Made by a program: the position numbers and the translations under genes. Positions 7,800 through 22,700 of a DNA stretch of 64,000 nt are shown in pieces; the first letter of the stretch is position 1, and the number at the start of each line of letters is the position of its first letter. Under the pieces are notes generated by a model. It saw only the letters and a program-made list of their open reading frames with translations. It had not been told where the DNA came from and ran no database searches. Source of the stretch: Oscarella lobularis (Eukaryota > Porifera > Homoscleromorpha > Homosclerophorida > Oscarellidae). The stretch spans positions 310,001 to 374,000 of the forward strand of contig NC_089182.1 in assembly GCF_947507565.1 (NCBI RefSeq). Direction: 5' to 3'.

Positions 7800-10700
7800 C
7801 TACAAGAGCTGGGTCGTCAGATCATTTATATACGCTTGACGATGCGAAAACTGACCTCTTGGAGTGGGTTCAACTGGAGGAACTAGCCTTTTCTCGCAGT
7901 AAGTTCCGCCGTATCCTTCTTTGCATTTACATGTGTATCCGTCAAAACTCGCCTCCCTGGCCACTCTGTCAGTGCAATTAGGATCCAATACGCTGCCACC
8001 GCACTGACCGTCGTTTAGGCACGGATTAGACAAAACAACGATTTTCACTGTATATATGGAAGAGAACGTTCCCTCCAAATGTCTGACTGAAAGCTTGATT
8101 TCATCGTTGCTAGACGACGATGGCCGGTAAAATAAATCAGCCGCTAAAAATGTCAAATCGCCTATAAAATCTCCGGCCGAAACATTGGCGCTCTTCCAGT
8201 CGACAGGAAACGCACCTGGAGAGCCAACGGCGTCCAACCAAACAGAAACGTTAACCGTTCCAAACGAGGTCGTCGTTCTGAATAACAAATCGTCGTTTAG
8301 CCCGTCAAAATCGTACGCGGCAACGCGAGCAACGCGACTTCCCGTCGTTCGATTCGCCTCCACGTATACAATTGTTGACGTGCTCGGATCAATTGCGTCG
8401 CCTTCGTCAACGCCGAGAAACAGAAACATTCGCGGCAAGTCGTCAACGTTCGTGATTCGAACGGTTAGCAGAGCTTCGTCGGAAAGCGGTCGGTGATCGG
8501 CAAACGGAATTTCGGTGATTCGAATAAGAACTTGATCCGTTCCGATGCAATTGCTGCAAGGAACGTAAGTGAGTAATCCCGTCGCGTTATCGATCGTCGC
8601 CGTTCCTAAACGCGGTAGGGACTCGACGGAATAGGTGACGGCGTCTTTTTCGGCGTCCACAAATGCGATTTGAAATGGTGTCGACCCCGTGCCCACGTCT
8701 TCGTAGACGGTTATTCCTTCCGGCGGGAGGGCGAGACGAGGCGGCGTATTGACCGTGTCGTTGAGCGTTCTTGCAACGGCGAACTGCGTCTCTCGATTCA
8801 GAAACGATGTAACGTTTGTGGGAGTTGTAGAATTGTCCACTTCGCGTCGTTTTCGTCGAACGTAGTCAGACGATACCGGAACGTCGGAACACATCTATCG
8901 AAAAAAAAAGTATTGTTCATGAGTCAAAATAGGAGTACGCGTAGATAGTCGACTTACTCTGCCTATTATTCTTCCTTTTTCAAAATCTATGGTGTCCGGA
9001 ATTCCGCACGTTGCCGAAACTTCGACCCATCTAGGTGGGCTTGCGTCTAAAAGTGCGTGGTGTTAGTCGTCTGCGCGATCTACATTGTCAGCACCAATAC
9101 CCAAATCCCAGAATACGAGCCAAGGATCGGTGTCGGACCAATCAAGCCCTGTGTCGAAACTAGCATTCAATATCAAAGGCCCTTGCAGACTCTCCAGGTT
9201 TAAAATTGAGACGAAGAAGCTTGGACCGGCTAAACCGGTTAGTCTGCACTCGTTTAATTTCAAACGTCAGCTGTATTCTTTTAGAGTAGCAGAACGTTAT
9301 TTACCTGCCCGCCAAATGCCTCTCGGTCTCTGTTTTCGTTTCAAAGAAGTTGCTGACGTAGGGCACCTCTGGCGAATATCTGCTGGTAATCGATTGACTA
9401 GAAAGCAATCCTATAACAATTGCACTGCTAGGTTGCATTCCTAAAGAGAAGTTTACATACACCGGCAGAAACAGATGATATTTTGATTACCGCCAGTTGT
9501 TTCTACAGTCACGCTGTGCGGCTTATCTGCCTGGCTTACAGCATCTGCTGAGCGTAACCTAGCAACGCTTAGACGTAGATCTTCTCCGCTTGCGGAAATG
9601 TCGACGACATCTTCGTCTCCTAGGGAGTGAAGAAGAGAGAGACGAGAGATTTATTTTGAAGCTTGGAGAACGGATGTTTTACTTATAACGGCGACTGGAC
9701 TAGGCGCAACATTGAAACACTGATGAGACAGGTCGCAGACTTTTATTCGGTGATGGGTGACTCGACCTGGCTCCAGTCGAAAGAAATTTTCTGATTCGTA
9801 GTAGCCAGGCTACAGAAAAAAAGTCCGATAATATAGAAAAAATTACCGATTTAATTCGCATACTTTCACTCGAGCAATAAGATCCGTCACATGCCCAACA
9901 CTCTGCCCGTTCAGAATCAAAGAGGCGTTTTCGATCAGCGCTTCGCTACCCCCAGCAAATCCCACATCCATTTCAGGCAAGACGTCTTCGCTCTCAGGCG
10001 ACGTACCAATTCGCCAGTCTAGACAAATCAAATTCAAAAGTTTTACGTTCACCATTTTTTTTAGGGGGGAGGGGGCTTACATATAGTGTCAACGAGCGAA
10101 AGATCTCCCCACGAAACTCCCAGACGATCGGTGCGCTTGATTCTTTCGATTTCAAACGTCGCCGTCAAATTCTTCTCTGTCTCAATCGCAAAACGAGGCA
10201 CGACGGCAATCGTTTGATTAAAGACGTCGGGATCCAGAGCACTCGCCACGTACGTCACTCCGAGGCTGTGCGCAACGTCCGACAGCCCGGCACCGTTCGT
10301 TGCTCGAACCGACGCGTAGTACGTTCGATTCGCTCGAATAATCCCGTCGAATTGATTGTTGACGGCGAACGTCTTCAAGCCAACGGACCGAAAACTCTGC
10401 AAGTCGGACGTTCCGTAGCGCGATCCCACTGCCCACTGATAGTCGACGACGAAACTCTCTAAATCGTAGAATCGCCATCGCAAGGCGATCGTCGAATTGC
10501 TGCTCTGGTGACGTGTCGGTTCGTACAGATCCCAGGCAACGTCGATGTGATCGACGAAGACAGGAACGGGCGGCGTGACGTCGATTGTGATGCCGTTGGA
10601 CGAAACGACAACCGATCGTCCCGATGCCGTCTGTGCCTTGACGGAGAGGAAGTAAACGGCCGGTTGGCGATATTGAGAGTTCAAGGATAAGATTTCCGGC

Positions 10701-13700
10701 TGGACAAATGACGTATGATTGGCGTAGGGAGCCAAGCGAAGATTCGTGAGACTGAAAGAAACGTTGCGAAGATCCCTGTCGGTGCAGTTGGCATCGCAAC
10801 CAGTCGTTGGGCACGACGATTTAACACATAGTCTGCACGGTCTGAATACCGTCTAGACAGAAGAAAGTGATACAAAAGGAAAGAGTCGGCTTGTACTGTA
10901 TTACCTGAAAACTTTTGACGTCATCTGTTAGAGGCGTCCGTCCTAATCCTGCCTCAAAGGCGACAACGGGACTTTCCCAGTCGTAGAAAGGCTTCCCGTA
11001 GCTACAAGAGTTGTTTGAAGTCGCTGAAAAGGTGACGTCTTTGACCGTAATCGTCGTTCGGGGAGGATTAAACGGAACTGGCGGCGGCACGTGTCCGTCT
11101 CTATTCCAAACGTGAAAGATCATCTTCGGTTTGGATAGAGCGCTTGGCAAGTTATGCAAAACAGCAAGCCGATCCCCGTCGAAATTGAATGTGACAGACG
11201 ACTGAAAATCGACAGTGGTCTCGTCCTTTTCGAACAAAAACGTGTACTTATGAAACGCGTTGCGATCGACGCTCAGCGGAAGCTGAATCGTTTGGTGATC
11301 AGAAGTGCCGTTGGAGAAACGAGACCATAGCAAAATCTGTTCGGCAACGGAAGAACCGTCTGAAGCGACGTAGGCTAGGTAGAGGTAAATAAAAAAATAA
11401 AAATGCGTTAATCGTGTTTCAGAAATTAAAACCTGGCCGAAGTTGCATTCCCACGGAGTCGTACCCAGCGTTGGTAGAACTTTTATCTATTTTTAACATT
11501 TAGTCCTTACACGTGGTTGCATGAGAAAGAAGACACCGATTCTTACCGCTAGCATCGAAATCCCCAACAGTTCCTTCAGGACCGCTCCAGAAAACAACGG
11601 ATGGCACGGCGTAGGCGTCCAGCTCCAGTGAAGAAGACGGTCCTTTTAGGCTAAAGCTTATAGTTCCTTCGCCAGCCCAAATGTCCACAGGAATGCCGTA
11701 AGCTCCACTAAGCATCACACTGCCGTCTTTAGGCTAAAGCGGTACTAGGTGTCGTAATAGCATATGAGAATTTCAAGCGCTGTACCCGTTCTAAAGTGAT
11801 GTTCGTTCCATCAGGACCAAACTGCACTTGATCTTCTTCATACTCAAGATTGTTGTCTCCGCCAAGGGCGAGTAATCTACAAGCAAAAACAAATAAGAAA
11901 ATTTCAAGAGAACGCGGGTAATTACGATGTACCCTTTCTGATTTATTCTTTTCCAGTTCGAATCCGGCGAAACAAGAGGATAGGACTTAATCATGAAGCA
12001 CGGGTCTTCATCATCACCAATTGGCTGCGATAAACTATAGGTGAAGGTGCCATCAACTTTGTTCGTTTGGAACTGATATCCTATGTCGCCTGTCCAACTA
12101 AGACCGTCTTTAACATTTCCGCCAACGGGATCGGTGTCGTCAACTTGAATTGGTGAACTGTGCGCTACCGAGGCAAGTCCTGCTCGATTCACGGCTTCAA
12201 TTTTGACAACGTAGACCATAGAAGGATTCAGTTTGATATCGCGAAAAGAATAGCTGACAACTTCCGCATAATCCAAAGTAACTTCTTCTCCAATGGATGT
12301 CATGGCAGAAGAGGAATAGTTGCCGCAGTCATTCCATTCGAACAAGCGAACGCGATAGACGCTAATTCCACTCTCTCCGTCTCTAAATTGCGCGAGCGAT
12401 AGACCAATCTCGTCCGTTTTACCAACAAAGGACAGCCGAGCGCTTTCCTCCTTTTCTGACTTTCCAATTGCCGCATCATTTCCGACAAGAATGACGCCCC
12501 TTTCAGGCGGTGTTGTATCGACGAGAACCGGATTTTCAGACGTCGTTACCAGACAGTTGCCAGCCCTATCTACCGCTCGAACGGAAACGAAATAAGAAGA
12601 ATTGTGCTGCAGCGAGATTCCTGTCAACGTAACGACTGTGTCCGTGCCAACACTCTGAAACCCAATGACGTCAAAGTCATCAGAATAATCCGATTTCAAA
12701 TCGTTGCAAAACGATCGCAAAACAGTCGCATTCCACATGACTTTTCCGACGGCGAACTCGTACTTTTCAATAAGATTTTCCGATTCAAACTCTGCCCAAT
12801 GAGCCGTCAATTCACTGACAATTCCTTGATAAAGAGGAAGCGAGATATTGCTAGCCTTTATGCCCTCCGCATATCCGACAAAGACGCCGTCTGAAGTGGA
12901 ATCGGTCCAAGCGCCTGAAGCGCTGCACCCTCTGACAGTGATATAGTAGCGCACACTCCTTGGAGTCAGTTTGAGATTGTTTAGCGTGTGGGTCGTTACC
13001 AGTCCAACATCGGTAAATGGAACGACGTTGCATCTCGTCGAAGCGTGGCGTTTGTCGTTGCCGATAGCAATTTTGTAGCGTTCAATACGCTGAGAAGAAA
13101 CTCCGCTCTCTCCGAAGGCGTCCCAATTGGCGCTGATCGTCGAACTAGATGACTGATAATCGACGTCTTTTTCCTTTCCGTCACGAACAGTTGCCGGCTT
13201 CAGAAATCTCACTGCAATCGTAGTCCCGTTCGACTTGAGAGTATAGGTGCGATTTAGACTGTCCTTCGCGTAGAGAACCGAGCGGTACGTTTCTCCGTCT
13301 CTCGCAGCCAAGCGATTCGACGTTTGAGCGCGAGAATTTACGTCTTGTTCGCTCAGCGGGACGCCGACGGCGTCGTCCGCGCGTCGCACTTCCCACTTGA
13401 GCTCTCGCAAAGGACAAAAACTAGCGAGATTCCACGTAGCAGCCGCGGTACTTGTGGACACTTGATAATCAGAGTCCGAATCTCCGGTACCGTCGTGGAC
13501 GAAGGCGAGCATCGATTTGACCGACGGAGCATACACAACGCCGTCGTGAATAGCTTGAGCGTAAACGCCCAACTCATTGTAGGCTCTTAGAGTGACGAAC
13601 ACTTTCTTCGCTGTATAAGGAGATAGGTCGATGTCGACGAATTCGTATTTGTCAGCCGTTGGTGCCAAGGAGACCGAATCGTGGACGTCGGTTGCGCCTT

Positions 13701-16700
13701 TTACGCTACCCAAGCCAATTTCGTACCTTAATAAACACAGGCTGCAGTTTGCACTAACAATTTTGTACGTTTCTTTTTCTTACCTGATTATTTTCGATTC
13801 AACATCGTCAAATCCGTGCCACGATACCAATAGAGATCCTGGCAATGTTACGCAGTTTTCTGCGTATCGCAAAGTGGTTACGTTGCCCAATAATTCGGCG
13901 ACATCCGCTTGTATGTTGAGTTGTCCTTGCTGAGGAGGGGTTTCGTCTACGCGAATTTCGTCCGAAAAGCCGCTCGCTTTCAAACCGAGAAGATTCACAG
14001 CTTTGATGGTGACAAAAATCGGTCTCGTTTTGTCAAAATCGAGATTTCCAGTCGCAAAGAACGTTGCTGACGCGGGCAGATCCGTCGAAGCTCTAACCGA
14101 CGCATCACCTTTGAAATAGCCAACAGAATATTGAAGCACGTCAATGCCGCTCTGAGGATCGCGAAAGCCAGACCAACTGCACATCAACGTGCTGTTGGCT
14201 GACTCTAAAACCGACGGACAGGTGACCTAAAAGAAAAAATAAATTTCATTTAGTGCAAAGAGTTTGTGCGTTTACGTACTTTGCCAACGATAGGCCTAGT
14301 TTGGTCTACCACAATTGCATCACTCGTGACTTTCGCCTGCAGACCAGCGTCGTTAGTCACTGAAGCGGTTATAAAAGTGGGAAGTCCGTCGAGTGCGGCT
14401 TGTATGGCACCATCCTCTGTACGCGACAACGGCGTTTCGCTTAGTTCTGTTAAATCATCGCCACCAGGAAACGTTCCAGCCCAATAACTTGCTACTGTTT
14501 GTTCTCGGCCTGTGTCTTCGTTTACAGTCCAACTTGCTGAGACAGGAATGGGCTTGGCAAAATACGTCGATCCAGCCACTTCTCTACCATTCGGCAATCG
14601 ACTACCAAAATGGGTTAGGCTTACGTCAGGCGGAGAAGTATCTATTTGAATTCCATCGGACGAGGATTGGAAAACTGTACCGCACAACGTTATAGCTCTG
14701 ACAGTGGTTACTATCGGCTCTGCCGTCTCTGCTAAACCAGGTAGCAGCGCTTGCGCTCGTCCGCTGCCTGGTTGATCTCTGGTAGCCCGTTCTTCAGTGA
14801 CAACGATGCCGGCACTTGTGAACGGTTGCAATGCTTCTATAGTGTCCCTATAGCCTATTGCCCACTCGTAGCGATCGATCTCGCACAGTTCGCTTACGAA
14901 ACCGTCAAAAGTGACAGTTATGGCACTCGCTTCGTCGTCGAACTCGAGATCGACTAGATCGGGTCCGTCCTTAACAATTCCAGTCGAATCTCCACTAGCA
15001 ACTCTGTTAAATTAAATATCATTATAACACCGGTTTGAATAGCTAAACTAACCCGATCTTTTTTGACCGCTTGATAGGAGAAACGTTGCCGGCCGCATCC
15101 ACTGCTTTGACCAAAACGCGATAGAACGATCCGTTGCGAAAGTTGTCGACTTTTAAGTTGAGCTGATCAATTACGGAACTGGTTCGAAGTCCCACACTGT
15201 AAAAGTCTCCCAACGGCAGCACAGACGCGCCGGTTTTGTCGTCAATAATGTCAAGAAAATATTCGCTCACGTACGTTTCATCGTCAACAGCTGACCAACT
15301 AGCGTGTATTAAATTGGCTGTAGAAATCAGCACCGATTCCGCGTCGTCACTAGCAACGGAATCGAGAACTTTCAACGAGACAACGTTCGGCGGAAAAGTG
15401 TCTATGACGATGCCACTGCTCTCTTGATTCGCCGACAATCCCGCTCTATTGACTGCCGTTACGGAGACGACGTATTTCTCACCAGACATCAAAGATAGAC
15501 CAGTTTTGCTCCAGGAGGAAATAGTAGAATTCGATATTCGTTCTGCGCTGGGATTTCCGCTCAGAACGGGCGGCCAAATGCGACTTCTCGAGCCGGAAAC
15601 GAGTTGCAGGACGGCGACTTCGTAGTAGGAAACGCGCGACTCGCTGTCGACAAACTTCCACGCGACATCGATTCGAGAATCGTTCGCCTGAAATTCTAAA
15701 TCTTCGTCTTCGGTTCCGTCGCGAACGTAGACGACTTCAGGTGCCGTGGTGTCGACTAGGAACCCGTCCGATTGAACCGTCGAATTCAGACCAGCTCCGT
15801 TTATTGCCGTCACGGCTACGTAGACGTAGTCGCCGTCGTCAAACTGCAGATGAAACCAGTTTATTTCCCGCTCGTCGCCGGGAAGCGGTTGATTGGCGAT
15901 TTCGGTGAATGACGCTGAAGTTGAGGGTCTTCGAAAGACGGCGACGGTGTAGCGTAGATTCGACTCCGCGTCTTCGAAGCCGCCCCAATACGCCGAGATC
16001 GACATTGGATCGGATGAGATGTTCAAATCGTAGCCCAGAGATCTGACGCCGTCTCGAATCCAGCCTCCAGTGGGAGGAGTCGCGTCAATCAGAACTAAAA
16101 AATTAGAAAAATCAATATATGGTGTATTGGATCCCAAAAAAGAGACCCCATTTCTTACATCCATCCGAAGAGCTCGAAACGTTTGATCTTGTGCTTTCGT
16201 ACAGTGCCGTCACGGTGAAGTAATACGTAACGTTTGGGAGTAGAGAATGCGAAGGTAGGCAAGTTCTAGTCGTGTTTCTCTGAGCGTCTGTGCGGCTAGC
16301 GTCGTTTCCATAGGGACGCGTGCCAAGATCTACGACGTATTTTTGAATTTTGAGGCTCTCGTGGGTAAATCCTCTCCAGTGGAGGCACGCTGGGTTTCCG
16401 GGTTGAAGAAAATCGACATCATCACCTTCGGCTCCGTCTGAAACAAAGCCCGTCGGTAACTGAACGTCCTCCGGAATTAGAAGCCCATTTGTATCTGAAG
16501 CAGTGGCTGAGAGACCGGCTAAAAACGAGACATCAAATGCTAAGCAGTACAATTCGAAGAGAAGTGTAAATCACCTCTGTTCACGGTCTTGACAAGCAAA
16601 TAAATTCTCGTATCTTTCGTAATGTTCACTGATGTTGAGTGCTCGGTTTTCATTGGATCAATGCTCTGCCACGATTGGAATTCAACGTCTCCTGGCGACT

Positions 16701-19700
16701 TTCCCAAGCCAAAGTAAACGCTCCTAATACCCGATTCGGCGTCGCTGCATTTTTAAAAATCTCAACGATGCGCACGAGAAAAGATAAATTCGCATTACCT
16801 TGCGTTGTACGTGAACGCTAGACTCCCAGTGTCGTGATCAAAACTACTGACGGCAACGTCATAAATAGACGGCGGCGTCGTGTCGACAACGAGAGGAACA
16901 GAGTGACGAAGACTTGTTACGAGAGCGCCTCCGTGGACGATGCGATTCAGCGCTTGAATAGTCACAAAGTACGTCTTCCCGTGCGTCAGTTTCGCATTGG
17001 TAACGGCAACATAAGTGAGATCTACGATGTTATGAGAGACTGGGTGGGGGATCTTCTGTCACAAATGGTTCTGGCGTACCTGTATCGAGTCTGATTCCCA
17101 CTTGAGGATCTTCTGGACCGTATACGTCGCAATTGCCCAACGCCGATCCAATGCACCACGTGTATCCCCAAATGCCAGTTTCGTTGTCGTAGAACCCTTT
17201 CCAATTTGCTAAAGAGACGAAACCGGTAAACAGTGGGGTACATTCCCTTTACGTCGCTGTACCTGATACGTAACTAGTTGCCGTGGTAAAGGCGGCTTCA
17301 ACGTACGGACTATGACCCCAGAATACCGCTTGACTACCCGGTCCATCTGAAATGATTCTAAAGATACGATTCACGTGTGAGATAATTTAAAAATATAGTC
17401 GTCCCGTACCGGTGATTCGACAGAAGCGACGGGTTCACGCAGCGCTGATTTATTGCTGCTAGGCAACCATCAGCCCGAAGAAAATCACTTTGAATATTAT
17501 GCAATTGGCTCAATGACGGCGGCGTCAGATCGATGAGAACTGGCGACGACGACAGCACGGTCGAGTATCCCAACTTGTTCGTGATTTTCGCGCCGAAGTG
17601 ATAGAGCTTTCCGTGTTCCAACGAGAGTCCCGAGTGCTCAAGTACGGCTGTGTTGCCTACACCTATTCGGGTGTAGTGTTTCGTGCTGGCGGCGCTCTGC
17701 AACTCTTCGTCCGCGCCGAGAACCGAATCGTGAATTAGACAGAGAGCGTCCGTTGAAACGTAGTCAAACGATTTGCATTGCGGCTTAGCGAGCGCGAGGC
17801 ATTCTTTTGCGCAATCAGACGCCGACCCAATGCTGGAAAAAACTTTGACTGGCGAAGTTGACCTCGACCCGTCCTTAAAATAAAGCGTACATTGCTTAAT
17901 TAATTTAATAATCCTTTTGAATATTCTTACTTGCGAAGAGCCAAAAGCATTTAAAGGAATCAAGGTGCCGTCTTTCTCGGTCGTCAAAATTGAGCTCGAA
18001 AAATGTGTTCCCCTGTTTTCGCTGCTAAAAGAGCTCGTTCCTATGCTAAGCATCTCCTCTTGATTGTCCCTTAGAGGAGAATCGTCGTAGACAGCAAGAG
18101 TGGCACCGATGTACGACGGATGACTGGAAAGAAGATACGACGGTCTTATCCATCCCGACGGCAACGTCGTGTCATAGGTAGAGAGTTCGCACGACGTTAA
18201 AGCCGTCAAGCCCTGCTGGTTTACCGCAACGATCGTAAAGTAGAGCCTCTTTCCGCTGACGAGTCTCGCCGTCGATGAGAAGACGGGTCCAGCTAGAGGC
18301 GTCTCGACGACAACGTCGGAGCCCCCGTCGTAAGTTCCCACGCGGTACGACAACTTTATTCCGGAAAGGTCTTCGTAAACGACGCTGCCCAACTCAAAGG
18401 CCGGGTTCCTGTGATGTCGACCGACGAGTTGGCGAACGTGACACGTGGCCGCGTCGCTCGGCGGTGCCGTGGGATCGACGCAAAAGAGGGGCATCGGGAC
18501 TGGCGGCGTTGCGTCTGATCGTTCGTTTCTGTAGTCGAATGTCGTGTAGTCGAGCGGCGGCGTCTGAAAGTTCCAAATGTCTTTGGAGTACACCGTCCTT
18601 TTCGAGTTAACAGTTTCTCGTATGATTTTCGTGGATAAAACAAGATCCGTAGGAACCAACGTTAGATGCATGTCGGTGCTAAATTTACTGGTAACATCTA
18701 GAAGAGATGATCCCGTCGTTTTCTACCTTATTTCGAGAGGCCACTTATTGAAAGACATCTTTGTCGTCGTTGGATATCGAGCTTCTATGAGTTTGCCGGT
18801 CAGTGAGATTTCTTCGTACCTGGCCGCGCCTGAGCGAGTGTATCCTCGCATTTCAGCAGCAATTGTAGTCGTCAGGGTAGACTGTAATCAGATATCGTGA
18901 CACGGAAATTCTTGACTAACGTTTACGTACCGTTAGTGTTTTGCCCAGAGCGGAATACTGAAAGTCTAGGACGGCACTGTACGAGCCATTTGCCAATACA
19001 TCTAACGAAACGCATCTTATTTATTTTTCTTTTTTTTGAAAAAGAGAAAATCTCTTACCAAACTCCAGCGGCGTAGATGCTGCTCCAATTTTGAATGACG
19101 TACCATATTTGAAAAATTCAACAGTCTGTTGAGTGACATTGTGCGTGCTAGAAAGCACAAGATCTGTCACAGGCGGAAACTCCGTTTCAAAAGACGCGTC
19201 TAGTAGAGAATGCGACTGCTCAGCCTAAAAGAAGATATGCGCCCAAACCACAACGCTTTATCTGCACCGTACTCTATACACCACCGCATTTGCAAAAAGT
19301 TGCAAAAGATTCGTGATCGACCGAGAGGGAAGACCTTTTTCAATCATCTTGCCGATAAGTTGGTGAAGATTGAGCTTTCGTACTCCGAAGTCTTGTGGCA
19401 TCGAATCTAAATAAGAATAGAGTGCAAATTGTTTTTCAGATTGTTCGACTGTGCCTACCTGGTTGACAGTCCGTAGAAAAACGCAAACCCTTCGCCACGT
19501 CTACTGCACGCGAACAGTCCAGAAAATTAGGATCGCACAACTTCGCTCGCAGGACGAGAGACAGATCCGATCCAACTACCTCGGTGCTCAGTTCCAAGTA
19601 GAGCCGTTTGCCGCCGGCCGATACGCCGGTCACTTCAAAATTCGAAACATTAGCTACACGAAAAAAAAAGAACACATTTTCGACCACAGTTTAAATTAGA

Positions 19701-22700
19701 GAAAGCGGTTACAGGTCGAAGCGTTTCTTATTGTCTCCGTCCAAGTGTCGTCCACGCGAAGCGCAAGGTCGTCTCGGCAGGAAGCGTAGGAAACCGTGAG
19801 AAGCGTGGGAAGTCTTGCAAAGCCGTATTGCAATATCATGCACGCGGAAATTCCACGACAATCGCCGTCGACGGAGTATACGGTAGACGAATTTGTCGGC
19901 AAGCCAGACTCAACGTCCGGACAACCTGCAAAAACAAACGCATATAAAAACGATGGAGACTCCCTTTGGGGATCACATATTGACCTGATGAAGGTATTTG
20001 CCGGAGCCTCTTAGCCAACTCGTATCGCAATCCGTCGGTGTCGAGTCCCCTCTCGGTGAGCCAATCCTGGATCTGCGAAGACGTAATGTACTTGACATCG
20101 TCGCACGTCTTGGCTAAAAGCCGCGTCTCCAGTGCACTAATGGAGTCCCTGAGTTCTTTCAAAGACGAAAGAGCGTTCGCTCGTTGCAGAATGTCTTCCA
20201 CTTCGCTGACGCTCATCTCGCTGATTGCGGTCGAGGCTGACGGTAGTTGAACGCTCACGGGATCCAACCAGGACTGAGGATGCAGACTGCGTACTGCGGC
20301 AACCGATGTTTCCCAGTCAAATTCGGCTATGCCTCGAGAAACTTCCTCTTCTACGGAAGTCACGCTTCGATCAGCTATCGCACTAAAGTCTTTCTTGATG
20401 TCGTCAAACAGCGGAAGATTGACGTTTCGAATGACTGGTTTTTCGACGCGTTGAAACGTTGGCTCGACGAGAGGTAAAAATCGTTGGACAACGTGTCCTT
20501 TGAACAGAACAGAGCCATCGTTGCAGTCAATTTTCGGCGTAACGTGCGGAAGATCGACGGGAAGAACGAACGCGGACGGATCAACGAACGTGTCGACGTC
20601 CGATTCGGACGCTTTCCGTTGTTTGATCGTGACGTGCACGAATGGAGTCGAGCCGCAGCCGCTCAGCGCTCTGCCTAGGAATTGGCCGACTCTAACGTAG
20701 CGACTCGCGTTTGTGATCGAAATAGCTGGATCCACGTTCGCCAGGACCACTTCGTAGTTAATCAGAGTAAAATCTGTCGGAAGTAGCCGAATTGTTTTGT
20801 CCCGAATAGTGACCACTCCGGCAAAAGGAGAGACAATCTGAAGCGAAAAATATCGTATTCTTAATTAAGGACTGCTCATAATATGAACTTACGGTTTGAT
20901 CATCGGCTGCCGTCAGGAGATCGATGCCGTATTCGTAGTTGTCACCAGTTGTGGTGGGATAGACTCCACAGCCGCACGAGTCGTTGCAGCTCCGGAAAAC
21001 GCGAGGAAACGCTCTGTGAAACTTCGTTCCGAATATTCTGGTCGTCTCTGCTTTGGCCATTTCGTAACTTGAGAAAAAAAAGAAAATGCTCCTTTAGGCT
21101 CCTCTCATGCACGCGTTCTACTTTCTTTAGTTAACTATAGGACCAAACACTAAAGAACTCGTTGAAAAGGTAAATTTCCAGAGGACCTAACACTTTTGGG
21201 CGATACTGTACATTATCAGATACCTTTTCCGCAGTTCCGTATAGCCATCTTCTGCCTCTATCAGAAGGCGTTGTAAGCGATTAAAGGCAGCTTTGAAGTC
21301 AGCGAACGCTGATGAAAAGTCAGATAAAGCCGATGGAAGCAGCGTGTCAAACGTCTGCTGCAACGCCTTGAACGCCTCCTGTTCTTGCTGATGCGCCTGC
21401 AGAAACAGCATGCAAAGAACGACCGAAAGAGTGGGGGAAACACTACCAATAATTCCGATTCAGTGTATTCTGCTAGTGAACTTTCAGGAATTTTTCCTGC
21501 TTGAAAGTCAGAGGCAAGTAGCTGAGAAGTCGCTTGCAAAAGATCGGTGACATCCGTGACGCCCAACCACGAGCTGCAGTCGCCTGATAGAGACAATCGA
21601 CGTGACATCGATTCGAGCAAATCGAAATGCTGCGACGAACGTACCTGCACTTCCTGCACAAGCCAAACTAATCGCTTTTTCAACCGATCGGATGACTTCA
21701 AGAGCGGCTTCGAGGCTGCATAAAGAATCGTGTTAGAAAACTCGTCCGGAACTCACTGCTACGATATACCGCAAAGTGCTGTGCAATATAGCGTCGAGCG
21801 TCTGCTGAGGTGACGTGACGAACGTTTCGAGTAGCTTCTGTATTTCTGTCAAAGCGGCATCAATTTCGCGAGCTGCGTGGGGCAAATCGACGTACGCTCC
21901 ATCAAAAACAACCTAAATATTCTTTTCATAGACACGAGCTGAGTAAAACGGTTTGCGACTCACCTTGTACAGATTAGTAACTATTTCTACTGTCAGGCCT
22001 TGCAGTGACCGAAACTGCTTGAAAGCAGAGCGAGCCCTCTCTGTCGACATCAGACCGCCGTAAAGTCGGATTTGGTCAAAAGCCTGGGCGAGTTTCGCAT
22101 TCAGTGCTTCGGCAGCAGGAACGATTTTATTTCCCGCAGTTTTAACGTCTTCGAACAAGGCAGGGAGACTGTCGCCTTGAGAAACTGACGCCAATTTGGA
22201 AACCAAAGCGGAAGCCGAGGAATGAATGGTCGAAACGAGGGAAGCGGCAATGACGTCAAATTCTTCAGCCGCCGCTTGGGCCGCACTCAAATCGTAGTTC
22301 TAATACACTCGATTTACACGCAAACCTATCTATGACTCTTCCACACTAACCTTGATTACGTTAGCATCATATGCAAAGTCACCGTTGAAGCACGTGCTGA
22401 TCTCTAGGAGATCAGTTTCCTGTCCCAGGTAGCCGATCTTGGCATTAACCCACGACCTGGTTTGCAGATCGGCTTTGAAGTCGGTTGACCAAGAATCTTA
22501 GATTCGGTATTATCACTTTATGTGAAGTCTGTCGTGCATTCACTACCTGCCAATAGGTCCATTTTGCTCGAAGACGCCGTTCCGAAATCTGCACCGATGT
22601 TTTTCGTCCCGAGTCGCTTGTGCCAGTGCACCGACGGCGTTGCGAGATTGATTTCGTGCTGGGAAGGCACTAGATCAGGCGAAGATCGCCGGACGACCGA

